Part shown: one piece after another, positions 1 to 8,181 of the stretch
Numbering within the stretch: the stretch's first letter is position 1
Layout of the letters: each line of letters starts with the position of its first letter
Assembly: GCA_947476765.1 (NCBI GenBank)
Contig: CANJRK010000001.1
Span: 1 to 27,877 of the forward strand
Source: Actinomycetota bacterium
GTDB lineage: Bacteria; Actinomycetota; Actinomycetes; S36-B12; UBA5976
Reading direction: 5' to 3'
Length of the DNA stretch: 27,877 nt
Program-made: the position numbers and the translations under genes
The notes under the pieces: generated by a model
What the model saw: only the letters and a program-made list of their open reading frames with translations
Database searches by the model: none
What the model was told of the DNA's origin: nothing

Positions 1-84
1 GATGGCGCCGATGCCGCTAGATTCCTATCGGCTATCAAAGCCCGACTTGAAGAAGGCGCATTTGAAGCGGATTTGGGTCTGTAA
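1..84 (+). CDS. sucB: Dihydrolipoyl succinyltransferase (2-oxoacid dehydrogenase E2), C-terminal fragment
   Basis: Only the last 27 codons lie in the window, ending with TAA. The peptide starts DGADAARFLSAIKARLEE and ends in ADLGL, which matches the extreme C-terminus of actinobacterial 2-oxoglutarate dehydrogenase E2 subunits; the DGADAARF stretch follows the catalytic HxxxDG motif in this family, and the visible DG may be the end of that motif. The enzyme transfers succinyl groups from lipoyl-lysine to CoA. The downstream TIGR01777 gene and the lipB/lipA genes give the classic actinobacterial order, which supports the call. The 42 bases to the next gene hold no obvious terminator. A related E2 (acetyl- or branched-chain) cannot be excluded from this tail alone. 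Confidence 0.8.
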   Translation, partial: DGADAARFLSAIKARLEEGAFEADLGL

Positions 85-126
85 TTACAACTAGCCCTAT
101 TCCCCAGTTCATAGCAAAGTAGAACC

Positions 127-1014
127 ATGCGCATTGTTATTGCAGGATCCTCCGGCCTAATCGGCACCGAGTTAGTCACGTCATTACGAAGTGATGGCCA
201 CGAAGTGATCAAGTTAGTGCGCCGCAAACCTGCTGCCTCATCTGAGGTTTACTGGAATCCTGCTGCCGGTGAGATTGATAGTTCAGCATTAGTTGGCTGC
301 GACGTGATCATTAACTTAGCTGGCGCTGGAGTTGGCGACCGAAGGTGGAGTAATAGCTACAAGGAACTGATTAGAAGTTCACGCGTTGATACGACTTCGT
401 TACTTGCGGAAACAGCAGCTGACCTAAAACTAAAGGTTTTTATCGCGGGCAGTGCCATTGGTTGGTATGGCGATACTGCTGACCGACAAGTAGATGAAAC
501 TTCACCTGCAGGTGACGGATTCTTAGCTGAAGTTGTAGTGGCTTGGGAAGCTGCGTCGAAACCAGCTCGGGACGCTGGCGTTCGGGTAGTAAACATCCGG
601 ACGGGCTTAGTGGCTTCCAAGCATGGCGGCGCCTGGGCCAAACTGTTGCCCATTTTTAAGTTAGGAGCTGGCGGAAAATTGGGTTCCGGGAAACAGTATT
701 GGTCATTCATCTCAATGCGAGATGAAATTGCAGCGATCAAGTTCTTAATTGACTCACCAAACATTTCTGGACCAGTGAATTTAACTGCTCCCCAGCCGGC
801 AACTAACGCAGAAGTAACAAAGGCCATGGCAAAAGTATTTAGACGGCCAGCACTTTTTCCAGTTCCGGCTTTTGCCCTCAAGACCGTACTTGGCGAATTT
901 TCCCAAGAAGTATTAGGTAGCTCGCGCGTGATTCCAAAGGTGTTGCTCGATAACGGATTTAAGTTCGCTGACCCTGATATTGAAAGTGCGATGCGCACTT
1001 TGGCTACCAAGTAG
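127..1014 (+). CDS. TIGR01777 family SDR-type NAD(P)-binding protein (YfcH/SDR39U1-like)
   Basis: The 295-residue protein starts with a Rossmann strand and the glycine-rich loop GSSGLIG (residues 7-13), followed by the NLAGAGV strand typical of extended SDR epimerase-like proteins. The C-terminal third carries the DUF1731 region (NLTAPQPATNAEV, then FPVPAFALK and VLGSSRVIPKVLLDNGF). Length and domain order fit family TIGR01777, found in most bacteria and often misnamed a cell division inhibitor; its substrate is not established. The start is fixed because the Rossmann strand begins at residue 2. No good Shine-Dalgarno or TAnnnT is seen upstream. The next gene begins 4 bases after its stop, so the two are probably co-transcribed. 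The place between sucB and lipB is conserved in Actinobacteria, hinting at a link to lipoate or E2 metabolism (inference). Confidence 0.9.
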   Translation: MRIVIAGSSGLIGTELVTSLRSDGHEVIKLVRRKPAASSEVYWNPAAGEIDSSALVGCDVIINLAGAGVGDRRWSNSYKELIRSSRVDTTSLLAETAADLKLKVFIAGSAIGWYGDTADRQVDETSPAGDGFLAEVVVAWEAASKPARDAGVRVVNIRTGLVASKHGGAWAKLLPIFKLGAGGKLGSGKQYWSFISMRDEIAAIKFLIDSPNISGPVNLTAPQPATNAEVTKAMAKVFRRPALFPVPAFALKTVLGEFSQEVLGSSRVIPKVLLDNGFKFADPDIESAMRTLATK

Positions 1015-1018
1015 TGCA

Positions 1019-2290
1019 ATGTCGCAGATCCCCCAAAAAACTGACGTAGTTGTCATTGGTGCTGGGCTAGCGGGACTTGCTGCTGCCCGGCGCTTAACTA
1101 TTGCCGGGCGGGAAGTTTGTGTAATCGATGCTGGTGATGATATCGGAGGCCGAGTGCGCACCGATCAAGTCGATGGGCTGTTATTAGATCGTGGCTTCCA
1201 GCTCTATAACCCTTCATATGACGAGGGCCTGAGTGTTTTAGATCTAAAGTCCCTAGATATTCAGAGTTTTTCCCCTGGTGTGATCGTTTCAATTGATGGC
1301 CGTAGCTATAAATTGGCTGATCCTAAACGGGAACCATCTTGGGCCGTTGATAGTTTGCTAGCGCCCGTTGGAAAAATCTCGGTGAAATTGAAATTTGCTA
1401 AGTATGCACTTGGATTAGCGATATCTAAATCGAGCTCGACTGGGTATGACCAGCGCACTGATGCTTTCTTGCGGGCTAAATTTGGCAAAGATTTGACGGA
1501 AAAAGTTTTGCGTCCATTCTTGGCTGGAGTATTTCTGGAACCAGACTTAGCAACTTCCAAGCGTTTTCTCGATATAACTCTAAAGTCCTTTGTTGCAGGC
1601 ACGCCAGGAGTCCCGCGCACTGGCATGCAGGCAATTCCAAGGCAGCTGGCCGCACAGTTACCTGCTGACAGTATTCGCCTGAATGTAACGGCCAGCGCAG
1701 TTGCCAGCACGATGGTGCGAACTGACCAAGGTGACATCCGATGTCGCTCCGTAGTTATTGCAACCAATGCTCGAAGTGCCAAGATTTTGGTTCCAAGTTT
1801 GCAGGTACCAAGCAGTAATTCAGTTACAACCTGGTATCACTTAGCTGATTGTGCTGGGACCGAACTAACTGATGGCAAGAGCACGCTGGTAATAGATGGT
1901 AAAAAGTTCAACGGCCACCTTGATGACCCAACTCGCCCACTTGTTAATACTGTCGTGATGACAAATGCGGCTCCTTCATACGCCACAGGTGGCCGAACTT
2001 TGATTTCTTCATCTGCATTGGGTGTTCATCATTCAAGTCAGGCAGAAAATTTAGTCAGGTCGCATTTATCGGCACTATACAAAGTTCCAACTTCGAATTG
2101 GACTCATGTGGCAACTTATCCTGTCCCTGATGCACTCCCAATGATGGCTGCGCCACATAACACCGAGCAATCAGTGCGACTATCCGATGGGGTATACATT
2201 GCTGGTGATTACCGTCAGGTTTCCTCAATTAATGGAGCTCTGGCAAGTGGTCGTCGCGCCGCCGAAGCTTTATTAGTTGATGACCTTTAG
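1019..2290 (+). CDS. FAD-dependent oxidoreductase (flavin amine oxidase / phytoene desaturase-like)
   Basis: The 423-residue protein has an N-terminal dinucleotide-binding loop GAGLAG (G14, G16, G19), the following acidic strand (VIDAGDDIGGRVRTD), and a C-terminal FAD-binding motif (GVYIAGDYRQVSSINGALASGRRAA). This is the NAD(P)/FAD-dependent oxidoreductase superfamily that includes amine oxidases, protoporphyrinogen oxidase and carotenoid desaturases; no carotenoid genes are nearby, so the substrate is unknown. I chose the ATG at 1019 instead of 980: the longer frame would overlap the end of the TIGR01777 gene by 35 bases and add 13 residues before the Rossmann strand. The start lies 4 bases after the upstream stop, suggesting translational coupling. 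It converges with and overlaps the peptidase E gene by 4 bases, with no terminator between. Confidence 0.85.
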   Translation: MSQIPQKTDVVVIGAGLAGLAAARRLTIAGREVCVIDAGDDIGGRVRTDQVDGLLLDRGFQLYNPSYDEGLSVLDLKSLDIQSFSPGVIVSIDGRSYKLADPKREPSWAVDSLLAPVGKISVKLKFAKYALGLAISKSSSTGYDQRTDAFLRAKFGKDLTEKVLRPFLAGVFLEPDLATSKRFLDITLKSFVAGTPGVPRTGMQAIPRQLAAQLPADSIRLNVTASAVASTMVRTDQGDIRCRSVVIATNARSAKILVPSLQVPSSNSVTTWYHLADCAGTELTDGKSTLVIDGKKFNGHLDDPTRPLVNTVVMTNAAPSYATGGRTLISSSALGVHHSSQAENLVRSHLSALYKVPTSNWTHVATYPVPDALPMMAAPHNTEQSVRLSDGVYIAGDYRQVSSINGALASGRRAAEALLVDDL

Positions 2291-3009
2291 TCAATTGCTC
2301 CTGGGCGCAAAACCGTTTCTTCGACTTCACCGTTAACTAGTTCGACGCGGTAAGCATTGGCTTTTGAGTCTGGAGTATCTACTACTACTTCGATGGCATC
2401 AGTGTTTTGGTAAATTACCGCTGCATGATCATCAGTTGCATATGAGAGCGGTAAAGTTTTTGCCTGGACTAGCGAGTGCAATAGTGGGCGTCGTTGCGCC
2501 TCATTGTCATAGTGCACGCCATTTCCATATGGAATTAACGCCATACCGTTAGTGGCCGTCTCAAGTTTTGGCCCAAAGGAATCTGTTGGACCACCTATGT
2601 GCCAGCAGATTGAACCAGCGCTGACACCAGCCATGACTGCGCCGCGCTCCCAAGCCGTGCGAGCTGCATCCGTTACGCCATGTAACTCCCAAAGTGCCAA
2701 TAGGTTCGCAACTGAACCGCCGCCGACCCACACGAGATCAGCGCGATCAAAAGCCTGGTCAACCGGAACATTTGGTTGGGAAAACAACGCTAGGTGCTCA
2801 ACGTCGACACCCAGTCCAGAAACCGCCTGATAGCTAGTTGCCAAATAGTTTGGATTATCGCCACTGGCAGTGAGTACAAACAAAACGCGTGGTCGAGATT
2901 TGCCGGTTAGCTCCAAGGCACGCTTAAAGATTTGTCCGGGAAGCATCACACCCCAGCGGTCCGTTTGAATGAACCCGCCGCTGGAAGCAACTATGTAGCG
3001 ATTCGTCAC
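2287..3009 (-). CDS. Peptidase E-like S51 family protein
   Basis: The 240-residue protein shows the class I glutamine amidotransferase-like fold used by the S51 serine peptidases: VWVGGGSVANLLALW, then the nucleophile elbow GVSAGSICWH with the expected catalytic Ser130 in the SAG motif. Family members include dipeptidase E (Asp-Xaa dipeptides) and cyanophycinase; without cyanophycin genes here, a cytoplasmic aspartyl dipeptidase role is the better guess, and the exact substrate is open. No signal peptide is visible. The start is a GTG that overlaps the TGA stop of the MMPL gene (GTGA, 3006-3009), so translation is coupled. The 3' end overlaps the convergent oxidoreductase by 4 bases. Confidence 0.85.
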   Translation of the reverse strand: MTNRYIVASSGGFIQTDRWGVMLPGQIFKRALELTGKSRPRVLFVLTASGDNPNYLATSYQAVSGLGVDVEHLALFSQPNVPVDQAFDRADLVWVGGGSVANLLALWELHGVTDAARTAWERGAVMAGVSAGSICWHIGGPTDSFGPKLETATNGMALIPYGNGVHYDNEAQRRPLLHSLVQAKTLPLSYATDDHAAVIYQNTDAIEVVVDTPDSKANAYRVELVNGEVEETVLRPGAID

Positions 3010-5207
3010 GAAGTCGAAACCTTATCAGCTTCCACTAGTGGGCCTTCGCTTTTGCCAAGTTTGCTTGGCCACCAGATTTTTGCTCCGATGTCATATGAAA
3101 GCGCAGGCACTAGCAGGCTTCGAACAATGAAGGTGTCTAGTAGCACACCAAAGGCGACTGCAAAACCAAGCTCAGCCAGGAATACCAAAGGCAATGTACC
3201 AAGGACAGCAAACGTGGCAGCTAAAACCACACCTGCTGATGTAATAACGCCACCTGTGACGGTGAGCCCTTTTTTGATTCCCGGACGTGTGCCAAGTTTT
3301 TTGGCCTCCTCGCGCACTCGAGTCATCAAGAATATGTTGTAGTCAATACCAAGTGCTACCAAGAATACGAAGGTGAACAAGATGAACGAGCCATCTGTAC
3401 CAGCAAATCCAAATAGGTTCGTGAACACTAAGTGACTGATTCCTAGAGTTGCCCCGAAGGACATCACGGTTGTGATGATCAGGAGCACCGGTGCTATCAA
3501 GCTGCGAAGCAAAAGCGACAAGATAATTCCAATTACCAGAAGTGCGGTAGGAATGATTAGATTTCGATCGCTCTTATTTGTTTGCTGAATATCAAAGTTA
3601 ACTGCAGTGGAACCGCCAACCAGCGCAGTTTCACTTGCACCATGGGCAGCTTCGCGAATTGCTGGAATATAACCTTGAGATTCAACCGAATCGGCTGGCT
3701 TATCCAAGGTAACTTCGAGCTGAATTAACCCATCGATTACCACTGGTGTTGGTTCTGGGCCACCTGGAATAAATGGTGTGGTGGTTTGCTTTACTTCGAC
3801 AACACCTTTTGCTGCGGAAAGCGCCGAAATCAAGGCATCCTTATCCGATACTGGGCCAATTACGATGGTTGGGTCTCCAGAACCAGCTGGGAAATGTTCA
3901 GATAACTTTTCCAGACCAACAACGGAATCTGGATTCCCCGTAAATGCATCTGTCTGGGCCAACCCATCACTCTTTAATTGGGTAACAAATGACATGGCAA
4001 TGATCAAAAACAATCCAGAAAGGATCCAAGTGCGACGTGGTCGGCGGCCAACTAACCCAGCAACCTTAGACCAAATACCGGAAAGGTTTTCATCAACATC
4101 GTCATGCTTTGGACGCTTTGGCCAGAATATCCAGCGTCCTGCAACTACTAAAATCGCAGGTAACAGGGTAAGCATTACCAGTTGTGCGGAAATGACACCG
4201 ATTGCTGCCACGGGACCAAGTGAGCGCACTGACTTTAGATCAGATAACCCAAGAACCAAAAGCCCGGAGATAACGGTTAAACCAGATGCTGCGATCGGCT
4301 CGATAACGCCTTTCCAGGCAACCACCATGGCATCGACACGGCTGTCGTAATGGTGCAATTCTTCTCGATATCGCGCAATTAACAACAGCGCATAGTCGGT
4401 AGCCGCGCCAATAACCAAAACTGACAAAATACCTTGGGACTGACCATCCAAATCCAAAATGTTTTCTTTAGCAAGGATATAAACGATGCCACCGGCTAGT
4501 GACAGCGCGATTGTGGAACAGAATAAAGGAATAATCCAAAGTACTGGTGATCGATAAACCGCAATCAAAATCAATGCCACAACAATTAGCGTGGTCTTTA
4601 GCAAATCAGTATCAATAGAGCCAAAGCTGTCGAATAGGTCAGCCAAGATTCCACCAATGCCAGTTACATGCGATTCAAAACCCGCTACTTCACCGGCTTG
4701 AGCTCGGATGGCTTTAACAACTTCCGGAAGTGCTGGCTTTTCATTATCAAGTGGTGCTGCCAAGGCATCATTGTCTAGTGGAATTGACATCAAAATTCCA
4801 TTGCCATCTTGCGACGGAATTGGAATTAGTTGGGCGCCAGCGGCCAAATAATCTCCAACAGTGTTATTTGATCCTGCAACTGGAGCTGAAGCAACTGCAA
4901 CGCCAAAGTCCCCTACGGCTGCGATACCTGCGGCATCTGCTGGTCCGGTGAAGATAACAAGCGCAGGTAACACTGAAGTGTCTTGAGAAGTGAATTTGGT
5001 AGCCAATTCCGAAGCTTTAGTGGACTCAGCCGATGTCGGCAAGAAACCGGCATTGTCATTTTGCTGAACACTAGAGAGTTTGCCAAATAGCGGCCCCGCG
5101 ACCCCACTGATAGCAAACCAAGCAATGATTACTGCGATTGCGCCCCAAAGTAGTTTTCTGCCTTTTCGGTCAGTTTTCTTAGAACGATGGTCAGTTGTAT
5201 CAGACAT
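3006..5207 (-). CDS. MMPL family RND-type membrane transporter
   Basis: This is a large integral membrane protein (733 aa from the chosen start). It has one N-terminal helix (LLWGAIAVIIAWFAIS), a long extracytoplasmic loop, a multi-helix bundle that contains the signature GAATDYALLLIARYREEL, a second loop, and a second bundle with the related GIDYNIFLMTRVREEA. This duplicated layout with about 12 helices is the RND/MMPL architecture; in mycobacteria such proteins export lipids, and in other Actinobacteria the substrates are mostly unknown. I prefer the ATG at 5207 over one at 5240: AAAGGG lies 10 bases upstream, and a TAGACT -10-like element at 5247-5242 would put the transcript start inside the longer reading frame. 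It is divergent from lipB and coupled by a GTGA overlap to the peptidase E-like gene. Confidence 0.88.
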   Translation of the reverse strand: MSDTTDHRSKKTDRKGRKLLWGAIAVIIAWFAISGVAGPLFGKLSSVQQNDNAGFLPTSAESTKASELATKFTSQDTSVLPALVIFTGPADAAGIAAVGDFGVAVASAPVAGSNNTVGDYLAAGAQLIPIPSQDGNGILMSIPLDNDALAAPLDNEKPALPEVVKAIRAQAGEVAGFESHVTGIGGILADLFDSFGSIDTDLLKTTLIVVALILIAVYRSPVLWIIPLFCSTIALSLAGGIVYILAKENILDLDGQSQGILSVLVIGAATDYALLLIARYREELHHYDSRVDAMVVAWKGVIEPIAASGLTVISGLLVLGLSDLKSVRSLGPVAAIGVISAQLVMLTLLPAILVVAGRWIFWPKRPKHDDVDENLSGIWSKVAGLVGRRPRRTWILSGLFLIIAMSFVTQLKSDGLAQTDAFTGNPDSVVGLEKLSEHFPAGSGDPTIVIGPVSDKDALISALSAAKGVVEVKQTTTPFIPGGPEPTPVVIDGLIQLEVTLDKPADSVESQGYIPAIREAAHGASETALVGGSTAVNFDIQQTNKSDRNLIIPTALLVIGIILSLLLRSLIAPVLLIITTVMSFGATLGISHLVFTNLFGFAGTDGSFILFTFVFLVALGIDYNIFLMTRVREEAKKLGTRPGIKKGLTVTGGVITSAGVVLAATFAVLGTLPLVFLAELGFAVAFGVLLDTFIVRSLLVPALSYDIGAKIWWPSKLGKSEGPLVEADKVSTS

Positions 5208-5241
5208 GCCAGTAAAGCCCTTTAAGTTGTTGGATGACATA

Positions 5242-5247
5242 AGTCTA
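5242..5247 (-). promoter_or_regulatory. Candidate -10 element for the MMPL gene
   Basis: On the minus strand TAGACT occupies 5247-5242. It is only 1 base from the ATG at 5240, too close for that ATG to be used, but fits a short leader to the ATG at 5207. No convincing -35 was seen. Confidence 0.4.
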
Positions 5248-5307
5248 AGTCACGTTTGATCTAAGTGCTTGCGCGGTATCCCTTGCAAACTACGGGAAAT
5301 TAGCGCC

Positions 5308-5313
5308 TAGGCT
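5308..5313 (+). promoter_or_regulatory. Candidate leaderless promoter of lipB
   Basis: TAGGCT lies exactly 6 bases (gagact) before the lipB ATG at 5320, so the transcript would start at or next to the start codon. A TTGCAA at 5283-5288 could be a -35 with a 19-base spacer. No Shine-Dalgarno sequence precedes the ATG. Confidence 0.6.
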
Positions 5314-5319
5314 GAGACT

Positions 5320-5988
5320 ATGTCGCTGGTAATCGAGTCCTTAGGCGTTGGCCTTGAACTCATTAACTACCAATCTGGTTGGGATTTGCAGCGGGATTTA
5401 CATGCTCAAGTGGTTGCCAAGACGCAACCAGACACGATCTTGCTATTGGAACATGAACCTGTCTACACAGCTGGTCGCAGAACCGAAACATTTGAACGCC
5501 CTTCTGATGGCACTCCAGTTGTTGACGTTGATCGAGGTGGGAAAATAACTTGGCATGGGCCTGGGCAGCTAGTCGGCTACCCAATTGTCCACTTGCCATC
5601 ACCGATGGATGTCGTGCCACATGTAAGAAGACTTGAAGATGTGTTGATCGGCATTTGCGCTGACTTTGGTTTAATTACTTCTCGAGTAAAGGGTCGTAGC
5701 GGCGTCTGGGTACTTGATGTTAAACAAGATCGCAAGATAGCGGCAATCGGAGTGCGTGTGGCACAAGGTGTGACAATGCACGGCTTTGCGCTTAATTGTA
5801 ATAACGACATGAACTGGTTTGACCGAATCGTTCCATGTGGCATTACAGATGCTGGCGTAACAAACTTAAGTAAGGAACTTGGTCACGATGTTTCGGTTCC
5901 AGAAGTTTTAGAAAGTGCCAGTTTGCACTTACATCGAGTCTTTGACCCAATTGCAAACATCCATTCAAATTATGTAGCTTCGCAATGA
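5320..5988 (+). CDS. lipB: Octanoyl-[acyl carrier protein]:protein N-octanoyltransferase LipB
   Basis: LipB moves octanoate from acyl carrier protein to the lipoyl domains of E2 subunits and the glycine cleavage H protein, the first step of lipoate synthesis. The 222-residue protein has the family blocks: LLLEHEPVYTAGRR, then RGGKITWHGPGQLVGYP, then the catalytic lysine K139 in RKIAAIGVRV, and the acyl-thioester cysteine C173 in IVPCGITDAGVTNL. Length is normal. Its ATG has a TAGGCT -10 element 6 bases upstream and no Shine-Dalgarno, which suggests a leaderless mRNA. The stop overlaps the next start (ATGA), so it heads a block with a small membrane protein and lipA. The E2 gene at the left edge of the window would be one of its protein substrates. 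Confidence 0.96.
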   Translation: MSLVIESLGVGLELINYQSGWDLQRDLHAQVVAKTQPDTILLLEHEPVYTAGRRTETFERPSDGTPVVDVDRGGKITWHGPGQLVGYPIVHLPSPMDVVPHVRRLEDVLIGICADFGLITSRVKGRSGVWVLDVKQDRKIAAIGVRVAQGVTMHGFALNCNNDMNWFDRIVPCGITDAGVTNLSKELGHDVSVPEVLESASLHLHRVFDPIANIHSNYVASQ

Positions 5989-6539
5989 AACGTACTGTAG
6001 CGCTTATTTTGAAAATGCTTACGATTCTCATTTTGCCAATTGCAGTAGTTTCCTTAGTAATCTCCCGAAAATCTGTGACTGGAAACGAGTACGCAGCGGT
6101 AGTTGAAATTTTGGGAACCGGAAATAAGCCAGGTGCATTACAGATATTTAGCGCGGACACTCAAACGGTTTCAAACATTCTCGACTGGATGGATACTTGG
6201 AGCTTGGCACTTCTAGTTGCGGTAATAGCGCTTGCCTTAACTGCATTTTTACTTAGCAAGGATCGAATTCGGGCCTGTCGACAATTGAGTTTGGGGCTGT
6301 TTTTTTCATTTGGCATTAGCTTTCTGGCGATTAACAAAAGTAATGATGTCTTCATTTCCGCGATTAGCGATTCCGTCTCAGACATTTCGGCAATAGTGAT
6401 GGCCACGTACCTAGCAGCGCTATCTAACTCATTGCTTAACCTAATCGGTGGCTTGGCACTGTTTTTCGCACTTACCGCACTTGCCATGTGGTTAGTCGGT
6501 TCTAGGCGCACCGTACCGCGAAATCTAACAGGCAACTAG
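5985..6539 (+). CDS. Uncharacterised small membrane protein in the lipoate gene block
   Basis: I do not recognise a family. The 184-residue protein starts with a hydrophobic segment (about residues 6-26, LILKMLTILILPIAVVSLVI) and has three more likely membrane helices at about 72-92, 101-118 and 148-171, giving roughly four in total with a soluble loop at about 28-70. Its ATG overlaps the lipB stop (ATGA), so it is translationally coupled to lipB. It ends 10 bases before lipA, and its TAG stop forms the first half of the lipA -10 candidate. The codon use looks like that of its neighbours. A link to lipoate metabolism rests on position alone. Confidence 0.75.
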   Translation: MKRTVALILKMLTILILPIAVVSLVISRKSVTGNEYAAVVEILGTGNKPGALQIFSADTQTVSNILDWMDTWSLALLVAVIALALTAFLLSKDRIRACRQLSLGLFFSFGISFLAINKSNDVFISAISDSVSDISAIVMATYLAALSNSLLNLIGGLALFFALTALAMWLVGSRRTVPRNLTGN

Positions 6540-6542
6540 ACT
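6537..6542 (+). promoter_or_regulatory. Candidate leaderless promoter of lipA, overlapping a stop codon
   Basis: TAGACT lies 7 bases (ggcactt) before the lipA GTG at 6550. Its first three bases are the TAG stop of the upstream membrane protein gene. No Shine-Dalgarno is present in the 10-base gap. Confidence 0.6.
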
Positions 6543-6549
6543 GGCACTT

Positions 6550-7509
6550 GTGACCACGCCGTACATTGAGCAGCCTGAGGGCAAATCAGATGGCCCCAAG
6601 TTACTTCGTATTGAGGCCCGTAACTCCTTAACGCCAATTGAGCGAAAGCCAGAGTGGATCAAGACCAAATTAAAGACCGGCCCTGAGTACACCCAGATTA
6701 TGGACTTAGTTAAGTCCGAAGGCCTGCATACTGTCTGCCAAGAAGCTGGCTGTCCAAATATTTTTGAGTGTTGGGAAGATCGCGAAGCCACATTCCTGAT
6801 TGGTGGTGACCAGTGCACGCGCCGGTGTGACTTCTGTCAGATTGATACCGGTAAACCAGTTGCCCTCGATCGAGATGAACCGCGACGTGTTGCTGAATCA
6901 GTGAAAACTATGCAGCTGCGATATGCCACAGTCACAGGTGTTGCTCGAGATGACCTACCAGATGGCGGGGCTTGGCTTTATGCCGAAACAATTCGACAGA
7001 TTCACGAGGTGGTGCCAGGTTGTGGCGTAGAAATGCTTGCGCCTGACTTTGACGGGAAGCCTGATCTACTTAAAGAAGTTTTTGAATCTCAACCTGAAGT
7101 TTTTGCACACAACATTGAAACTGTTCCTCGGATCTTCAAGCGAATTCGTCCAGGTTTTCGATATGAACGCTCACTTGGCGTGATAACTGCGGCACGTGAT
7201 TTCGGATTAGTAACCAAAAGCAATTTAATTTTAGGAATGGGCGAAGAGATTCCAGAAGTCCATCAAGCACTTAATGACTTGCATGAAGCTGGCTGTGATT
7301 TGGTTACCATAACCCAATACTTGCGCCCATCATTGCGCCACCATCCCGTAGATCGCTGGGTTCGCCCCGAGGAATTTGTGGAATTAGCCAAAGTTGCTGA
7401 AGAAATCGGGTTTGCCGGCGTACTTAGCGGACCGCTAGTTCGATCATCATATCGAGCCGGAAAACTTTATAAGCAAGCCATTGCAGCTCGAAATTCTTCG
7501 AGCGTTTAA
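6550..7509 (+). CDS. lipA: Lipoyl synthase LipA (radical SAM)
   Basis: LipA inserts two sulfur atoms into protein-bound octanoyl groups to give lipoyl cofactors. The 319-residue protein has both cysteine clusters: the auxiliary [4Fe-4S] motif CX4CX5C (C63, C68, C74) and the radical SAM CX3CX2C motif (C89, C93, C96), plus the C-terminal RSSYRAG motif with R298-S299-S300 that holds the auxiliary cluster serine. All key residues are intact. The start is GTG with the protein beginning TTPYIEQPEG; the next internal methionine (M51) lies inside conserved sequence. A TAGACT -10 candidate 7 bases upstream suggests an extra leaderless promoter inside the lipB block, so LipA could be made independently of LipB. 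Confidence 0.97.
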   Translation: MTTPYIEQPEGKSDGPKLLRIEARNSLTPIERKPEWIKTKLKTGPEYTQIMDLVKSEGLHTVCQEAGCPNIFECWEDREATFLIGGDQCTRRCDFCQIDTGKPVALDRDEPRRVAESVKTMQLRYATVTGVARDDLPDGGAWLYAETIRQIHEVVPGCGVEMLAPDFDGKPDLLKEVFESQPEVFAHNIETVPRIFKRIRPGFRYERSLGVITAARDFGLVTKSNLILGMGEEIPEVHQALNDLHEAGCDLVTITQYLRPSLRHHPVDRWVRPEEFVELAKVAEEIGFAGVLSGPLVRSSYRAGKLYKQAIAARNSSSV

Positions 7510-7512
7510 GGT
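7507..7512 (+). promoter_or_regulatory. Candidate leaderless promoter or Shine-Dalgarno of the DUF4191 gene
   Basis: TAAGGT lies 6 bases (agttac) before the ATG at 7519, and its first three bases are the TAA stop of lipA. The same stretch contains AAGG (7508-7511) at 7 bases from the ATG, so it could instead act as a ribosome binding site. Confidence 0.45.
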
Positions 7513-7518
7513 AGTTAC

Positions 7519-8181
7519 ATGTCAGTAAAGATGCAAGAGCCAAAGAAGCAACGCTGGTACGTCCAAATAATCGAGACTTATAAGTTTGCCTCGAACGAGA
7601 TTTCATTCCTAGCGCTGCGCCTGCTTGCAGTTTTTGCAATCGTATTCGGAATTATTTTTGCAATCGGCGTTGCCGTAAATATGCCATTGTTTATCGGAAT
7701 ACTTGCATTTGGCACTTCCCTACTCGCAACAACGTTTTACTTTGGAAAAATTGCTGAGAGTGCAGCATATTCTTCAATCGATGGACAAGTTGGCGCGGCT
7801 GCTTCTGTGCTAAATGCGCTTCGTGGAGCTTGGTTTGTAACGCCAGCCGTGGGTGTAGATAAAAATCAAAACATGGTCCATCGCGTAGTCGGTCGCCCTG
7901 GCATCATTTTGGTGGGAGAAGGCAATCGTCCACACTCTCTTGTTGCCGAGCAGCGCAAGGCGCATGCAAGATACGCGCAAGGCGTTCCGATTCAAGAAAT
8001 CATTGTCGGCGAAGGTGATGTGACAATCTCCAATTTGCAAAAAACCGTAAAGAAATTAGGCAAATCACTACGACCTGCCGAAGTTACTCAGGTTCGCAAT
8101 CGCCTAAAGGCACTGCCACAAACTGCGTTGCCGATTCCAAAGGGGCCACTACCAACGAATCGAAAGGTGCCGCGACGATGA
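7519..8181 (+). CDS. DUF4191 family membrane protein
   Basis: The 220-residue protein has two adjacent membrane helices (about residues 29-52 and 56-75) joined by a tight turn, followed by a soluble domain with GRPGIILVGEG and PIQEIIVGEGDV and a basic C-terminus. This layout and the position just after lipA match the actinobacterial DUF4191 family, whose function is unknown. The soluble domain probably faces the cytoplasm. Its ATG follows the lipA stop by 9 bases, and its stop overlaps the next start (ATGA), so it is part of the lipoate block. Confidence 0.85.
   Translation: MSVKMQEPKKQRWYVQIIETYKFASNEISFLALRLLAVFAIVFGIIFAIGVAVNMPLFIGILAFGTSLLATTFYFGKIAESAAYSSIDGQVGAAASVLNALRGAWFVTPAVGVDKNQNMVHRVVGRPGIILVGEGNRPHSLVAEQRKAHARYAQGVPIQEIIVGEGDVTISNLQKTVKKLGKSLRPAEVTQVRNRLKALPQTALPIPKGPLPTNRKVPRR

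Noticed and set aside
357..1019. 220-aa minus-strand open frame
   Set aside because: It lies fully antisense to the TIGR01777 gene, has no recognisable motif and a serine- and alanine-rich shadow composition.
3778..4350. 190-aa plus-strand open frame inside the MMPL gene
   Set aside because: Antisense to conserved transporter sequence; Ser/Thr/Pro-rich low-complexity translation without domains.
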